From Sulfitobacter sp. OXR-159 (GTDB taxonomy: Bacteria > Pseudomonadota > Alphaproteobacteria > Rhodobacterales > Rhodobacteraceae), in assembly GCF_034377145.1 (NCBI RefSeq), contig NZ_CP139708.1:1-64000 (forward strand): a stretch of 64,000 nt of DNA. The letters run 5' to 3'. The notes beneath the pieces were generated by a model, which saw nothing but the letters and a program-made list of their open reading frames with translations, was not told where the DNA came from and ran no database searches. Position 1 is the first letter of the stretch. Each line of letters begins with the position of its first letter. The translations under genes were made by a program, and so were the position numbers. Below are positions 54,723-64,000 of this stretch, in pieces.

Positions 54723-54995
54723 ATGTCTTGGATGGCTTGGACCATGCCCACCGCGATCTTCTTCGGTGTCATCGCGCTGTTGCTTATCACCTTCACGATC
54801 CTCGCGATCAAATTTCCTGAGACGCCCCGCACCGGCATTCTCAGGATCGAAACAACCCGTGGTGACCGTCTGTTCATCACGCTTCTCGGCTCGGCCTTTA
54901 TCAACTTGATTTGGCTGGGTTTCGAGGCGGGTCCACAGCCCTATGCGCTGCTGGTCTGCCTTGCCTATGCCGCAGCCGTATTTCGCTGGGTCTAG
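54723..54995 (+). CDS. glpU: DUF2160 small membrane protein GlpU
   Basis: A 90-residue membrane protein of the DUF2160 family, encoded between glpQ and glpV as in the Rhizobium glycerol operon. Three hydrophobic stretches are visible, starting IFFGVIALLLITFTILAI, separated by the conserved basic loop PETPRTGILRIETTRGDRLF. Its exact role is unknown; it may be an accessory subunit of the transporter. The start at ATG 54723 (MSWMAWTMPT) matches the family N terminus. A 70-base gap precedes glpV. Confidence 0.9.
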   Translation: MSWMAWTMPTAIFFGVIALLLITFTILAIKFPETPRTGILRIETTRGDRLFITLLGSAFINLIWLGFEAGPQPYALLVCLAYAAAVFRWV

Positions 54996-55065
54996 GCGCT
55001 ATCACGGCTGATCCCGGTTAATCGGGGCAGCCATACGACACGACCAAATGTCTAGGGAGGACATA

Positions 55066-56778
55066 ATGAAACGATCTGTCATGAAATCGAGTACCGCACT
55101 TGCGGTCACGCTCGGTCTGCTCGCCGGACCAGCATTCGCGGATATGGATGCCGCGAAAAAATTCCTCGACGAGGAAATCGAACGCTCCGCGCTGAGCCGC
55201 GAAGAGCAAGAGGCGGAGATGCAGTTCTTCATCGACGCTGCTGAGCCGTTCAAGGGCATGGACATCAAAGTGGTGTCCGAGACAATCACCACCCATGAAT
55301 ACGAGGCCAATGTGCTGGCCCCGGCCTTCACCGCGATCACCGGCATCAATATCACCCACGACCTGATCGGCGAAGGTGACGTTGTTGAGAAGCTGCAGAC
55401 ACAGATGCAGTCGGGCGAGAACATCTATGACGCCTATATCAACGACTCTGACCTGATCGGCACCCACTGGCGCTACAAGCAGGCGCGCAGTCTGACCGAC
55501 TGGATGGCGAATGAGGGCAAGGGCGTGACCAACCCCGGTCTCGATCTCGACGATTACATCGGCCTCGACTTCACCACTTCGCCCGACGGCGAGTTGTATC
55601 AGCTTCCCGACCAGCAGTTCGCGAACCTTTACTGGTTCCGTCAGGACTGGTTCACCGATCCTGAGTTGATGGCCGAGTTCAAAGAGAAATACGGCTATGA
55701 TCTGGGCGTGCCGGTGAACTGGTCTGCCTATGAAGACATCGCTGAGTTCTTCACTGGCCGCACCATCGACGGTGTCGAAGTCTTTGGCAACATGGACTAC
55801 GGTAAAAAAGACCCGTCGCTTGGCTGGCGCTATACCGATGCGTGGATGTCCATGGCTGGCATGGGCGATGTCGGTGAACCCAACGGCCTGCCGGTCGACG
55901 AATGGGGCATCCGAGTCAACGAAAACTCGCAGCCCGTCGGTTCCTGTGTGACCCGCGGTGGTGCGACCAACGATGCGGCGGCGGTCTATGCGATCTCCAA
56001 ATCCATCGAATGGCTTGAAAAGTACACGCCCCCCGCCGCCGCTGGCATGACATTTGGTGAAGCTGGCCCGGTTCCTGCCCAGGGTGCGATTGCCCAGCAG
56101 ATGTTCTGGTACACCGCCTTCACCGCCGACATGGTCAACGACAGCGCCAAGGCCGTGCTGAACGAAGACGGCACGCCCAAGTGGCGTATGGCCCCCAGCC
56201 CGCATGGTGCCTACTGGAAAGATGGCCAGAAGGTTGGCTATCAGGACGTGGGCAGCTGGACGCTGATGGAAAGCACCCCCGTCGACCGCGCCAAGGCTGC
56301 ATGGCTCTACGCGCAGTTCGTGACCTCGAAAACCGTTGATGTTGAAAAGGCCCACGCCGGTCTGACCTTCATCCGCGAGTCGACCATCCAGCACGAAAGC
56401 TTCACCGAACGCGCGCCGAAACTTGGCGGTCTGGTGGAATTCTACCGTTCGCCCGCGCGGGTGGCATGGTCGCCCACCGGGACGAACGTGCCGGATTACC
56501 CCAAGCTGGCGCAGCTGTGGTGGCAGAACATCGGCGACGCAATGTCCGGTGCGAAAACCCCGCAAGAAGCACTCGACAGCCTCTGCGCCGAGCAGGAAAA
56601 GGTCATGGAACGTCTTGAGCGCGCAGGCGTCCAAGGTGATCTGGGTCCGAAAATGAACGAAGAGCAGGAAGCCTCCTACTGGCTGGAACAGCCCGGCTCG
56701 CCGGTTGCCAAGCTCGACAACGAAGACCCCGAGCCTGAGACCATCAGCTACGAAGAGTTGATCAAGTCCTGGCAGTAA
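55066..56778 (+). CDS. glpV: Glycerol ABC transporter substrate-binding protein GlpV
   Basis: Large periplasmic binding protein of 570 residues. Signal peptide with cleavage near PAFA-DM ([16 protein letters not shown]), then an unusually acidic helical N-terminal stretch before the SBP fold ([38 protein letters not shown]). This long form is typical of GlpV-type receptors. A strong AGGGAGGA site supports ATG 55066. A terminator-like hairpin follows the gene. Confidence 0.92.
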   Translation: MKRSVMKSSTALAVTLGLLAGPAFADMDAAKKFLDEEIERSALSREEQEAEMQFFIDAAEPFKGMDIKVVSETITTHEYEANVLAPAFTAITGINITHDLIGEGDVVEKLQTQMQSGENIYDAYINDSDLIGTHWRYKQARSLTDWMANEGKGVTNPGLDLDDYIGLDFTTSPDGELYQLPDQQFANLYWFRQDWFTDPELMAEFKEKYGYDLGVPVNWSAYEDIAEFFTGRTIDGVEVFGNMDYGKKDPSLGWRYTDAWMSMAGMGDVGEPNGLPVDEWGIRVNENSQPVGSCVTRGGATNDAAAVYAISKSIEWLEKYTPPAAAGMTFGEAGPVPAQGAIAQQMFWYTAFTADMVNDSAKAVLNEDGTPKWRMAPSPHGAYWKDGQKVGYQDVGSWTLMESTPVDRAKAAWLYAQFVTSKTVDVEKAHAGLTFIRESTIQHESFTERAPKLGGLVEFYRSPARVAWSPTGTNVPDYPKLAQLWWQNIGDAMSGAKTPQEALDSLCAEQEKVMERLERAGVQGDLGPKMNEEQEASYWLEQPGSPVAKLDNEDPEPETISYEELIKSWQ

Positions 56779-56790
56779 GCCAAACTTTGG

Positions 56791-56825
56791 GGGGCCGGGG
56801 CGCAGCAGCGTTCCGGCCCCTTTTT
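56791..56825 (+). terminator. Terminator between glpV and glpK
   Basis: GGGGCCGG...CCGGCCCC stem with an inner CGC/GCG pairing, followed by TTTTT. glpK starts 30 bases later, so glpK expression depends on read-through or an unlocated promoter. Confidence 0.8.
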
Positions 56826-56854
56826 CATTCCATAAGACAACCGGGGGCTGCGCC

Positions 56855-58351
56855 ATGACCCATATCCTCGCCATTGATCAAGGAACCACATCCTCGCGGG
56901 CGATCCTTTTTGACGGCAACATGGCCGTGACGGCCACCGCCCAAGAAGAGTTTCCGCAGCATTTCCCCCGTTCCGGTTGGGTTGAGCACGATCCCGGCGA
57001 TCTGTGGTCCACCACTGCGGGCACCTGCCGCGCGGTGATCGAAAAAGCAGGCCTGCGCCCCGATGACATCACCGCCATCGGCATCACCAACCAACGTGAG
57101 ACGACGCTGGTCTGGGACGCCAAGACCGGCCAGCCAGTCTATAACGCCATCGTTTGGCAAGACCGCCGCACTGCCGATTTCTGCCGCGCGCTGCGCGAGA
57201 GTGGTGACGACAAGATCATCACCGAACGCACGGGCCTGCTGGCCGATCCTTATTTCTCCGGCACCAAGCTGAAGTGGATTTTGGATAACGTCGACGGGGC
57301 GCGCGACCGCGCACAGGCGGGCGAGTTGCTTTTCGGCACGGTCGACAGCTACCTGATCTGGAAGCTCACAGGCGGCGCGCGCCATGTGACTGATGCCACC
57401 AACGCCGCGCGCACTATGCTTTATGACATTCACAAGGGCCGATGGAGCACGACGATCTGCAAGATGTTCGACATTCCCGTCGAGATGCTGCCCGAGGTCA
57501 AAGACTGCGCCGCCGATTTCGGCATGACCCGTCCCGATCTGTTTGGCCGCGAGATTCCGATCCTTGGTGTGGCAGGCGACCAGCAGGCGGCGACCATCGG
57601 GCAGGCTTGTTTCCAGCCCGGCATGATGAAATCGACCTACGGCACGGGCTGTTTTGCGCTGCTGAATACGGGCGAGACTGCGGTGACTTCAACCAATCGG
57701 CTGCTCACCACCATTGCCTATCAACTCGACGGCAAGCCGACCTATGCGCTCGAAGGCTCAATCTTTGTCGCCGGGGCTGTGGTGCAATGGCTGCGCGACG
57801 GACTCAAAATGATCCGCGAGGCGAGCGAGACCCAAGCACTGGCCGAACAGGCCGACCCGCATCAAAACGTCGTGCTGGTGCCCGCCTTCGTGGGCCTCGG
57901 TGCGCCTTACTGGAACGCCGAATGCCGTGGCGCGATCTACGGGCTGACGCGCAACTCCGGCCCCGCGGAACTGGCCCGCGCGGCGCTGGAAAGCGTCGGC
58001 TACCAGACCCGCGATTTGCTGGAGGCGATGCAGGCGGATTGGGCCGCACAGGGGCAGGCGGGCGAGATCGCCACGCTGCGTGTCGACGGCGGGATGAGCG
58101 CCAGTGACTGGGCGATGCAGTTCCTGTCCGACGTGATCGGTGCCTCGGTCGACCGTCCTGATGTGCTGGAAACCACGGCACTTGGTGCGGCATGGTTGGC
58201 GGGGCAGCGGGCAGGCATCTATCCGGACATGGAAGGCTTTGCCCGCGAATGGGCGCTGGATCGGCGGTTTGAGACACAAATGGATGCGGCGACGCGGGAT
58301 GAGAAATACGGCGCATGGAAGCGCGCTGTGAACGCCACGTTGCAATTCTGA
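56855..58351 (+). CDS. glpK: Glycerol kinase
   Basis: FGGY-family kinase of 498 residues that phosphorylates glycerol to glycerol-3-phosphate for GlpD. The N-terminal phosphate loop [32 protein letters not shown], the [10 protein letters not shown] loop, [14 protein letters not shown] and the C-terminal [17 protein letters not shown] are all diagnostic. Length is standard. It lies after the terminator that follows glpV and overlaps the Fe-ADH start by TGATG. Confidence 0.95.
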   Translation: MTHILAIDQGTTSSRAILFDGNMAVTATAQEEFPQHFPRSGWVEHDPGDLWSTTAGTCRAVIEKAGLRPDDITAIGITNQRETTLVWDAKTGQPVYNAIVWQDRRTADFCRALRESGDDKIITERTGLLADPYFSGTKLKWILDNVDGARDRAQAGELLFGTVDSYLIWKLTGGARHVTDATNAARTMLYDIHKGRWSTTICKMFDIPVEMLPEVKDCAADFGMTRPDLFGREIPILGVAGDQQAATIGQACFQPGMMKSTYGTGCFALLNTGETAVTSTNRLLTTIAYQLDGKPTYALEGSIFVAGAVVQWLRDGLKMIREASETQALAEQADPHQNVVLVPAFVGLGAPYWNAECRGAIYGLTRNSGPAELARAALESVGYQTRDLLEAMQADWAAQGQAGEIATLRVDGGMSASDWAMQFLSDVIGASVDRPDVLETTALGAAWLAGQRAGIYPDMEGFAREWALDRRFETQMDAATRDEKYGAWKRAVNATLQF

Positions 58352-59487
58352 TGGAGGAGATCGCAGCCTTTGGTTTCGCCACCGCCGGGCGCATCCGCTT
58401 TGGCCGTGGGACCGCTACAGAAGCCGTCGGCGCCGCGCTCAGCTATGGCCGCCGGGTGCTGATTTTACGCGGTGGTTCCGTCGCTTGGGTCGATGAGCTT
58501 AGCCGTGACCTGACGGCGGCTGGATGTGACGTGACCGAGGTCCGCAGCAGCGGCGAACCCTCGGTCGAGGATGTCCGCTCTGCCGCTCTGGCAGGGCGCG
58601 GAGCGCAGGTGGTGCTGGGCGTCGGCGGAGGGGCGGTCATCGACCTTGCCAAAGCCGCAGCGGCGCTGATCCCGTCGGATTGCGACGTGATGGAGCATCT
58701 CGAAGTCGTGGGCGAGGGCCAGCCGTTGCAAGCCGACCCGCTGCCGATGATCGCGATCCCGACCACCGCGGGCACCGGGGCCGAGGTCACCAAAAACGCC
58801 GTTATCGCCGTGGCGCAAGCCGCGCGAAAAGTCAGCCTGCGCGACGACCGAATGCTGCCGCGTTTGGCCTTGGTCGATCCTGCGCTGACGGATGGTGCGC
58901 CGCGCGGCGTCACGTTGGGGTCGGGCCTTGATGCGTTGGTGCAGGTGATCGAGCCCTATCTTTCAAGCAAAGCCAACCCGCTCAGCGATGCGCTCTGCCG
59001 CGCCGCGATTCCGCAGGGGATTGCCGCGCTCAAACGTCTGGCGGCGGGCGAAGACCCTGCCGCGCGGGATGCGATGGCCTATGTCAGCCTGTCGGGCGGT
59101 TTGGCGCTGGCGAATGCGGGCCTCGGCGCGGTGCATGGGCTGGCCGGTGTGATCGGCGGGCAGTTTGGCGCGCCGCATGGGTTGATTTGTGGGCGTCTGC
59201 TGGGGCCGGTACTGGCCGCCAATAGTGATGTGCTCGGTGCCTCCCGGCGGTTTTCCGAAGTGCAGACATGGCTGGCAGAGGGTTTTGATCTGCCCGAGAC
59301 CGGCACCTTCACCGCCCTCTCGGCCCTGCTTGACGATTGGGGGCTAGAGCGTCTGAACCGCTGGATCCCCGAAGGGACCGACCTTGGAGAGACTGCGCAG
59401 GAAGCGGCGGCGTCTTCCTCCATGCGGGCAAACCCCTGCGCCCTGAGCCAAGATGCGCTGGAAAATTGCATCCGGGCTGCATTGTAA
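58351..59487 (+). CDS. Iron-containing alcohol dehydrogenase
   Basis: Group III (Fe-ADH) dehydrogenase of 378 residues, starting at ATG 58351 and translationally coupled to glpK. The NAD-binding GVGGGAVIDLAKA is near residue 90 and AIPTTAGTGAEVTKNAV near 131. Expected metal ligands are D194, H262 and H276, but the second canonical ligand, usually histidine four residues after D194, is Q198. Such substitution occurs in some subgroups and may change the metal or activity. The glycerol operon context suggests glycerol, dihydroxyacetone or a related C3 substrate. Confidence 0.88.
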   Translation: MEEIAAFGFATAGRIRFGRGTATEAVGAALSYGRRVLILRGGSVAWVDELSRDLTAAGCDVTEVRSSGEPSVEDVRSAALAGRGAQVVLGVGGGAVIDLAKAAAALIPSDCDVMEHLEVVGEGQPLQADPLPMIAIPTTAGTGAEVTKNAVIAVAQAARKVSLRDDRMLPRLALVDPALTDGAPRGVTLGSGLDALVQVIEPYLSSKANPLSDALCRAAIPQGIAALKRLAAGEDPAARDAMAYVSLSGGLALANAGLGAVHGLAGVIGGQFGAPHGLICGRLLGPVLAANSDVLGASRRFSEVQTWLAEGFDLPETGTFTALSALLDDWGLERLNRWIPEGTDLGETAQEAAASSSMRANPCALSQDALENCIRAAL

Positions 59488-59489
59488 GT

Positions 59490-59521
59490 CGGGCAGGGGC
59501 CAGATGCCCCCGCCCGTTTCT
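59490..59521. terminator. Terminator between Fe-ADH and the M20 peptidase
   Basis: CGGGC-A-GGGGC / GCCCC-C-GCCCG stem with a CAGAT loop and TTTCTT on the plus strand, between convergent genes. Confidence 0.75.
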
Positions 59522-59523
59522 TC

Positions 59524-60918
59524 TCACGTGGCGCGCGGCGGCGTGTTGCCCTCGCCCAAGTCCCAAAATACGCCCGCCATTACCCGCAGCGCGTCGCGGC
59601 AGACGGGTTTCAGCACATGTTCGTCCGGTGCGTGTTGCGAGCAGCTGCGGTAGGAATGCGGCACCCAGACCGTCGGCAGACCCAGAATATCGCTGAAACT
59701 GTCGTTGGGCAGGGAGCCTGCAAGGTTCGGCAGGATATGTGGCGCTTTTCCGGCGCTTTTCGTGAGGGAGGCGGCCACGAACTTCACCCAAGGGTGATCC
59801 GCATCCAGCCGCGTCGCGCGGAAGAAGCCGCGGTCATGCGGTTCGATCCGCACATCCTCGAACCCGTGTTTATCAAGGTGACGCCGCAGCGCGGGCAGGA
59901 TGTCTTCGGGATCGGTGCCGACGACATAGCGCAATTGGCAGGTCGCGGTGGCGTGGGCCGAGATCGCGTTGACCGGCGCTTCGGGCACGCCGCTCTTCAT
60001 CGCGAGAATGGCAAAGCTGTTCCAGCCGTAGGCGCGCTCGACCGGGGTCAGGTCTTCTTCGCCCCAGTCGGTGTCGATGGCGGGGCCGTCATCGCTCTCG
60101 ATCGGCAGGTCTTTCAGCGCGTCGCGGACCGAGGGGGTCAGGCTGTCGGGCCGCCATTCGGGGATCTGGATTTGCCCGCGTTTGTCGGTGATGGTCGACA
60201 GGGCCTGCGCCAAGATCATCGCCGGATCGGCCAGCAAGCCACCCCAATTGCCCGAGTGATGCGCCCCGTCGCGTTTGTCGATGATCAGATCAAAAGAGAC
60301 CCCGCCGCGCGAGCCCATGAACATGGTCGGCACATCGGGTTGCAGGCGCGGCCCGTCCGAGGCGATCAGCACATCCGCCGTCAGCTTCTCGCGATGTTCG
60401 GTAAAGAACTCTGGCAAGCCCGCGCTGCCGGTCTCTTCGCTCATCTCGATCACGATGCGGCAGTTGAACCCCAGCTTGCCGCGCGTTTTCAGCACGGCCT
60501 CAAGAGCGGCGATATTGATCAGGTGCTGGCCTTTGTTGTCGGCGGTGCCGCGGCCATAAAGCTTGTCGCCTTCCTCAACCAATTTGAACGGATGCAGCCC
60601 CTCGCGCCACTGGTCGGTCTGGGCGCGGATCACGTCGCCGTGGCCATAGGTCAGCACGGTCGGCAGGTCATCGCCCTCGCGGCGCTCGCCCACCAGAAAG
60701 GGGCCACCGCGCGGGTCGGGATTGTCGTGAAAGCTACAGGCAAAGCCCATTGCCGTCAGCAGCGGCTCCATCGTCTCGACCAGATAGCGTTTGAGTTCGG
60801 GGGCTTGGTCGGGGTTCTGGCTCTCGGTCTCATAAGAGACGAGGTTGGCAAGTTCGGCTTGGAATGTCCCCTCATCGAAATAGGTCGAGATCGCTTCGAT
60901 CGCGCTGTCGCGGGTCAT
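59524..60918 (-). CDS. M20 family metallopeptidase
   Basis: Zinc-dependent peptidase/deacylase of 464 residues. Metal-binding segments: [12 protein letters not shown] (histidine and aspartate), [11 protein letters not shown], the catalytic glutamate pair [18 protein letters not shown], and the C-terminal [16 protein letters not shown]. An inserted dimerisation domain occupies about residues 205-330. It is co-transcribed with a gamma-glutamyltransferase (4-base overlap) and a peptide ABC transporter, so it probably cleaves imported dipeptides, such as the Cys-Gly type released by GGT. Confidence 0.92.
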   Translation of the reverse strand: MTRDSAIEAISTYFDEGTFQAELANLVSYETESQNPDQAPELKRYLVETMEPLLTAMGFACSFHDNPDPRGGPFLVGERREGDDLPTVLTYGHGDVIRAQTDQWREGLHPFKLVEEGDKLYGRGTADNKGQHLINIAALEAVLKTRGKLGFNCRIVIEMSEETGSAGLPEFFTEHREKLTADVLIASDGPRLQPDVPTMFMGSRGGVSFDLIIDKRDGAHHSGNWGGLLADPAMILAQALSTITDKRGQIQIPEWRPDSLTPSVRDALKDLPIESDDGPAIDTDWGEEDLTPVERAYGWNSFAILAMKSGVPEAPVNAISAHATATCQLRYVVGTDPEDILPALRRHLDKHGFEDVRIEPHDRGFFRATRLDADHPWVKFVAASLTKSAGKAPHILPNLAGSLPNDSFSDILGLPTVWVPHSYRSCSQHAPDEHVLKPVCRDALRVMAGVFWDLGEGNTPPRAT

Positions 60919-62504
60919 GCTTCAATGTCCTTTGTCATATCTTCGGAAATGGCGTCGCCCCAAGGCGACATGATCTCGGTGCAGCCGGAATTCTGCCCGT
61001 TCGCGCGCATCACGCCTGCGGGACAGGCGAAAGCGTAGGGAAAGATCGTGCGCTTTGTTTCGGCGACGGTGCTGTCTTCGCGCAGACGGTCGAGCACATC
61101 GTGCGGCAGGCTTTCATCGGCGATGAGTTGGTTCGCGTCCGAGGCGTCGATGCGCGGCGCGTGGAAGCTTTCCTCCAACGACATGTCGAAATCGGTGACG
61201 AAGGAGGACAGTTGCGCCACCGCGCCGAGAATTTTGCGCCCGCCGGAGGCCCCGAAGGCAAAGCGTTTTTCACCCTGTTCGCCGATCACCGGGCAGACGT
61301 TCATCAGGCAGCGCTTGTTCGGCCCCAGCGAGTTCGGGCGGCCCTGAACCGGGTCGAACCACATGATGCCATTGTTCATCAAAAAGCCCGTGGAGGGCGA
61401 GACGACGCGGGAGCCGAAGATCGACAAAAGCGTCTGCGTCTGCGCCACCATATTCCCGTGACGGTCGACGACCGAGAAATGCGTGGTGCAGCCCGGGGCC
61501 TCGGGGCTTTCGCCGGTGTCGCCCATCGATCCGAGCCGCCGCGCATAAGCGCCCTTCAGCGCCGCAGCCATCGCGGCATAGCTGTCGGGGCCGGGAGCAC
61601 TGCCGAGGTCTTCGGTTTCCAGCGAGGCAAAGGTATCGCGGAAAGTCGGGCCAGCGGTCAGCCCCGGGACGACATGGAACCGCGCGTCGCGGTAGGCGAA
61701 ATCGAGCGGGGCGTGGAACTCGGCGCGGTAGGCTTGCAGGTCGTCGCGGCTGAGGCAGCCGCCCTTGTCCTGCACATCCCGCGCCATCGCGGCCCCGAGG
61801 TCTCCATCATAAAGCGCGCGCGCCCCGTGCCGCGCGATCTGGTCAAGGCTGTCGGCCATGCGCGATTGATCCAGCCGTTTTTCGGCCAGCGCGGTCCAAC
61901 CGCTGATCGTCGGCCATTGCCCATCTTCGAGGAAAACCGCCGCAGCGTCGGCATCTTTGGCCAATTCGCGGGTGCAAGAGGCAATGACGAGCGCGGCATA
62001 CCAATCCACCGTCAGCCCCCTGCGGGCGTGGTCAATCGCCGGCGACAGCAGTTCGCCCCAAGGCATCTTGCCGAACCGTTCATGCGCTTGGCCCAGCCCG
62101 TCGACCACGCCGGGCACGGCGATGGCGGTGGCACCCTGCACGTTGCGGTCCCCCTCCACATGCTCCCACGGGAAGAGATCGCCTGCCTTTCCGCGCCCGC
62201 TGAGCGGATAGTTCGCCGGGTCAAGCGCGCCGGGGCTGCGCATGCCGTGGTTCAATGCGTGGGCCTGACCTTCGTCAGCGCGCCAGAGCATCATTGCCCC
62301 GCCGCCCGCCGGGCCGCTCATCCAAGGTTCCAACACGCCGATAACGAATGAGGTGGCAACGGCCGCATCCACCGCATCGCCCCCCGCCGCGAGAACTTCG
62401 GCCCCCGCGATTGCTGCCAGACGGTGCTGTGCGGCAACGACGCCATGTTCGGTTTCGATGACGGTTTTGCGGGTTTGGCTGCTGTGCGACAGGTTCGATG
62501 ACAT
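60915..62504 (-). CDS. ggt: Gamma-glutamyltransferase (second copy)
   Basis: Second GGT-family enzyme, 529 residues from ATG 62504. The autocleavage nucleophile is T340 in [17 protein letters not shown], the classical form, unlike the first copy (26742-28535), which reads TVHLDVID. The small-subunit [14 protein letters not shown] and FGASGGRKI follow. No signal peptide, so cytosolic action on imported gamma-glutamyl peptides is likely. It overlaps the M20 peptidase gene by ATGA and follows the DppF-like gene after 4 bases. The two ggt genes are clearly divergent, not a recent duplication. Confidence 0.92.
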   Translation of the reverse strand: MSSNLSHSSQTRKTVIETEHGVVAAQHRLAAIAGAEVLAAGGDAVDAAVATSFVIGVLEPWMSGPAGGGAMMLWRADEGQAHALNHGMRSPGALDPANYPLSGRGKAGDLFPWEHVEGDRNVQGATAIAVPGVVDGLGQAHERFGKMPWGELLSPAIDHARRGLTVDWYAALVIASCTRELAKDADAAAVFLEDGQWPTISGWTALAEKRLDQSRMADSLDQIARHGARALYDGDLGAAMARDVQDKGGCLSRDDLQAYRAEFHAPLDFAYRDARFHVVPGLTAGPTFRDTFASLETEDLGSAPGPDSYAAMAAALKGAYARRLGSMGDTGESPEAPGCTTHFSVVDRHGNMVAQTQTLLSIFGSRVVSPSTGFLMNNGIMWFDPVQGRPNSLGPNKRCLMNVCPVIGEQGEKRFAFGASGGRKILGAVAQLSSFVTDFDMSLEESFHAPRIDASDANQLIADESLPHDVLDRLREDSTVAETKRTIFPYAFACPAGVMRANGQNSGCTEIMSPWGDAISEDMTKDIEA

Positions 62505-62508
62505 GGGA

Positions 62509-63504
62509 TTACTCTTGCTCGTACATGGGGGTTTCCGGATCGTGCAGATGGCAGGCGACATGCCCCTGCGGGATCGGGGTGTGACGTGGGGCTTTTTGTT
62601 TACAGAGATCCGTGGCGCGTGGGCAGCGCGGGTGGAAATGGCAGCCCGGCGGCGGCGCAATCGGGTTTGGATAGGCCATGCCAAGCTGCGTGTCTGGCAC
62701 GCCCAGGCCCGGCTCGGGTGTCAGCACGGATTTCAGCAGCGCCTTGGTGTAGGGATGACGCGGCGCGTCAAAAAGCCCGGCGACCGAGTTCTGCTCAACG
62801 ATCTCGCCCAGATACATCACCGCCACGCGGGTCGCGAGGTGTTCGACCACCGCGAGGTCATGGCTGATGAAGAGATAGGTCAGGCCGAATTCTTCGCGCA
62901 GCTCGCCCAGAAGGTTGAGGATCTGGCTCTGCACCGACACATCCAGCGCCGAAGTCGGCTCGTCGCAGATCACCACTTCGGGCTTCATGATCAGCGCGCG
63001 GGCAATCGCTACACGCTGGCGCTGGCCGCCCGACATCTGGCTGGGATAGGTGTTCATCACCCGCTGCGGCAGGCCGACAACATCGAGGATTTCCTTCACC
63101 TTTTTCTTGCGGCTGGCTTCATCCCCGATGCCATGCACGCGCAGGGGCAGGGAGATCACGTCATAGATGCTTTTGCGTGGGTTGAGCGAGGAATAGGGGT
63201 CTTGAAAGATCGGCTGGATGCGCCGCGCCAGCGCCAGACGGCCCTGCTGCGTGATCTCTTCGCCGTCGATTTTGACATGACCTGCGGTGGGTTGCTCCAG
63301 CCCCAATAGGATCTTGGCGAGGGTTGATTTACCGCAACCGGATTCACCGACGAGGCCCAGCACCTCCCCCTTGCCCAATTGCAGCGATACGTCGTTCACA
63401 GCCGTCAGCGGTTTGACCTTGCCGAACATGCCTTGTTTCACCCGGTAGGTCTTGCTGACGCCCGAAAGCTCCAGCACCGGGGGGGTGTTTACGCTGTCCT
63501 TCAT
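62509..63504 (-). CDS. Peptide ABC transporter ATPase (DppF-like), second system
   Basis: ATP-binding subunit of 331 residues starting at ATG 63504 (MKDSVNT). Walker [14 protein letters not shown]-loop [13 protein letters not shown], signature [15 protein letters not shown], Walker [13 protein letters not shown] and H-loop [10 protein letters not shown] are intact, with the C-terminal oligopeptide extension [15 protein letters not shown]. An upstream in-frame start would run into the DppD-like gene and is not family-like. It belongs to a second peptide transporter whose permease and binding-protein genes must lie beyond the window. Confidence 0.92.
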   Translation of the reverse strand: MKDSVNTPPVLELSGVSKTYRVKQGMFGKVKPLTAVNDVSLQLGKGEVLGLVGESGCGKSTLAKILLGLEQPTAGHVKIDGEEITQQGRLALARRIQPIFQDPYSSLNPRKSIYDVISLPLRVHGIGDEASRKKKVKEILDVVGLPQRVMNTYPSQMSGGQRQRVAIARALIMKPEVVICDEPTSALDVSVQSQILNLLGELREEFGLTYLFISHDLAVVEHLATRVAVMYLGEIVEQNSVAGLFDAPRHPYTKALLKSVLTPEPGLGVPDTQLGMAYPNPIAPPPGCHFHPRCPRATDLCKQKAPRHTPIPQGHVACHLHDPETPMYEQE

Positions 63505-64000
63505 ACGGTCAGCTCCTTCTCGGAATGGCGTTTGCCATCGGGGAAAATGCAGCGGAAGGCGTGGTTGCCGTCCTCGCGCTTGGGGATGTCGCCACGGCAT
63601 TCGGCGACCGCATGGGGGCAGCGGGTGCGGAAGACGCAGCCCTCGACCTCGCCCACCAGCGAGGGCACGATGCCCGGAATGGTGCCCAGTTTCGCACCGC
63701 GGTCGGTCTTGCCGGGCAGGGGGATGCAGCGCAGCAATCCGCGGGTATAGGGATGCGAAGGCGCGTTGAAGATGTCGCCCACCGGCCCGGTCTCGACCAA
63801 CTCGCCCGCGTACATCACGGCGACCTTATCGGCCACGCGCGCCACAACGCCGAGGTCATGGGTGATCAGGATCACGGCCATGTTCATCTCGCGGCCCAGA
63901 TCGTGCAGCAGCCGCAGGATCTGCGCCTGAATGGTCACATCAAGCGCGGTTGTCGGCTCGTCCGCAATGATCAGTTCCGGCTCGCACATCAGCGCCATCG
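63501..64000 (-). CDS. Peptide ABC transporter ATPase (DppD-like), partial at window end
   Basis: C-terminal part of a DppD-type ATPase, cut by the right edge of the window. Visible are Walker [13 protein letters not shown], the H-loop [10 protein letters not shown], and the C-terminal [15 protein letters not shown] extension with its EKELTV end. The N-terminal Walker A and signature lie beyond base 64000. Its stop overlaps the DppF-like start by 4 bases, as in the first peptide operon. Confidence 0.9.
   Translation of the reverse strand, partial: MALMCEPELIIADEPTTALDVTIQAQILRLLHDLGREMNMAVILITHDLGVVARVADKVAVMYAGELVETGPVGDIFNAPSHPYTRGLLRCIPLPGKTDRGAKLGTIPGIVPSLVGEVEGCVFRTRCPHAVAECRGDIPKREDGNHAFRCIFPDGKRHSEKELTV

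Overview
The window looks like one end of a repABC replicon (plasmid or chromid) from a marine alphaproteobacterium of the Roseobacter group (Rhodobacterales). The evidence is the repA-repB-repC cassette that opens the window, the GC-rich coding style, two TRAP transporters, a glpSTPQUV-type glycerol ABC system and tightly packed operons. The genus cannot be fixed from the sequence alone. I saw no transposase, integrase, phage gene, CRISPR array, tRNA or rRNA.

Layout. 1-3504: repABC, with a predicted antisense ctRNA between repB and repC and an 18-bp perfect palindrome (candidate parS) in the last codons of repC. 3658-6711: an orphan sensor histidine kinase and an M42 peptidase. 6807-10331: a TRAP transporter (dctMQP, minus strand) and a MarR regulator. 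10469-18774: an eight-gene operon (reductase, Rieske oxygenase alpha and beta, CoA ligase, thiolase-like protein, DUF35-SDR fusion, cyclase-family hydrolase, SDR) in which all but the first junction are 4-bp ATGA overlaps. 18784-21333: a 3-hydroxyisobutyrate-dehydrogenase-like protein and an aldehyde dehydrogenase. 21383-24228: a second TRAP transporter. 24420-34160 (minus): a nine-gene peptide ABC transporter, gamma-glutamyltransferase, DUF1028, TauE and GntR operon. 34487-36280: a GntR regulator and a DapA-family lyase. 36455-41430: cyclase-family hydrolase, MarR and indolepyruvate-type ferredoxin oxidoreductase. 41559-48182: LysE exporter, then a stress/trehalose block (GH15, OtsB, topoisomerase IB, ExoD, OtsA). 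48192-59487: glycerol regulon (glpR, glpD, glpSTPQUV, glpK, Fe-ADH). 59524-64000 (minus): M20 peptidase, a second gamma-glutamyltransferase and two peptide-ABC ATPases, the last cut by the window end.

Most interesting reading. The Rieske operon and the cyclase/ferredoxin-oxidoreductase operon can be joined into one oxidative route for indole-3-acetate or a close relative. The Rieske oxygenase would make dioxindole-3-acetate. The ligase would make its CoA ester, a beta-hydroxyacyl-CoA. The cysteine-less thiolase-like protein with its DUF35 partner would release acetyl-CoA and isatin by a retro-aldol step. The isatin-hydrolase-like cyclase protein would make isatinate, an aryl 2-oxo acid that the TPP/ferredoxin oxidoreductase could turn into 2-aminobenzoyl-CoA. 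The chemistry is inference. The family assignments and the operator shared by the TRAP and Rieske promoters are visible in the sequence.

The remaining modules fit a nutrient-scavenging, stress-tolerant marine heterotroph: glycerol uptake and oxidation, gamma-glutamyl peptide import and hydrolysis, trehalose synthesis, and a topoisomerase IB behind a canonical EcfG-type general-stress promoter.
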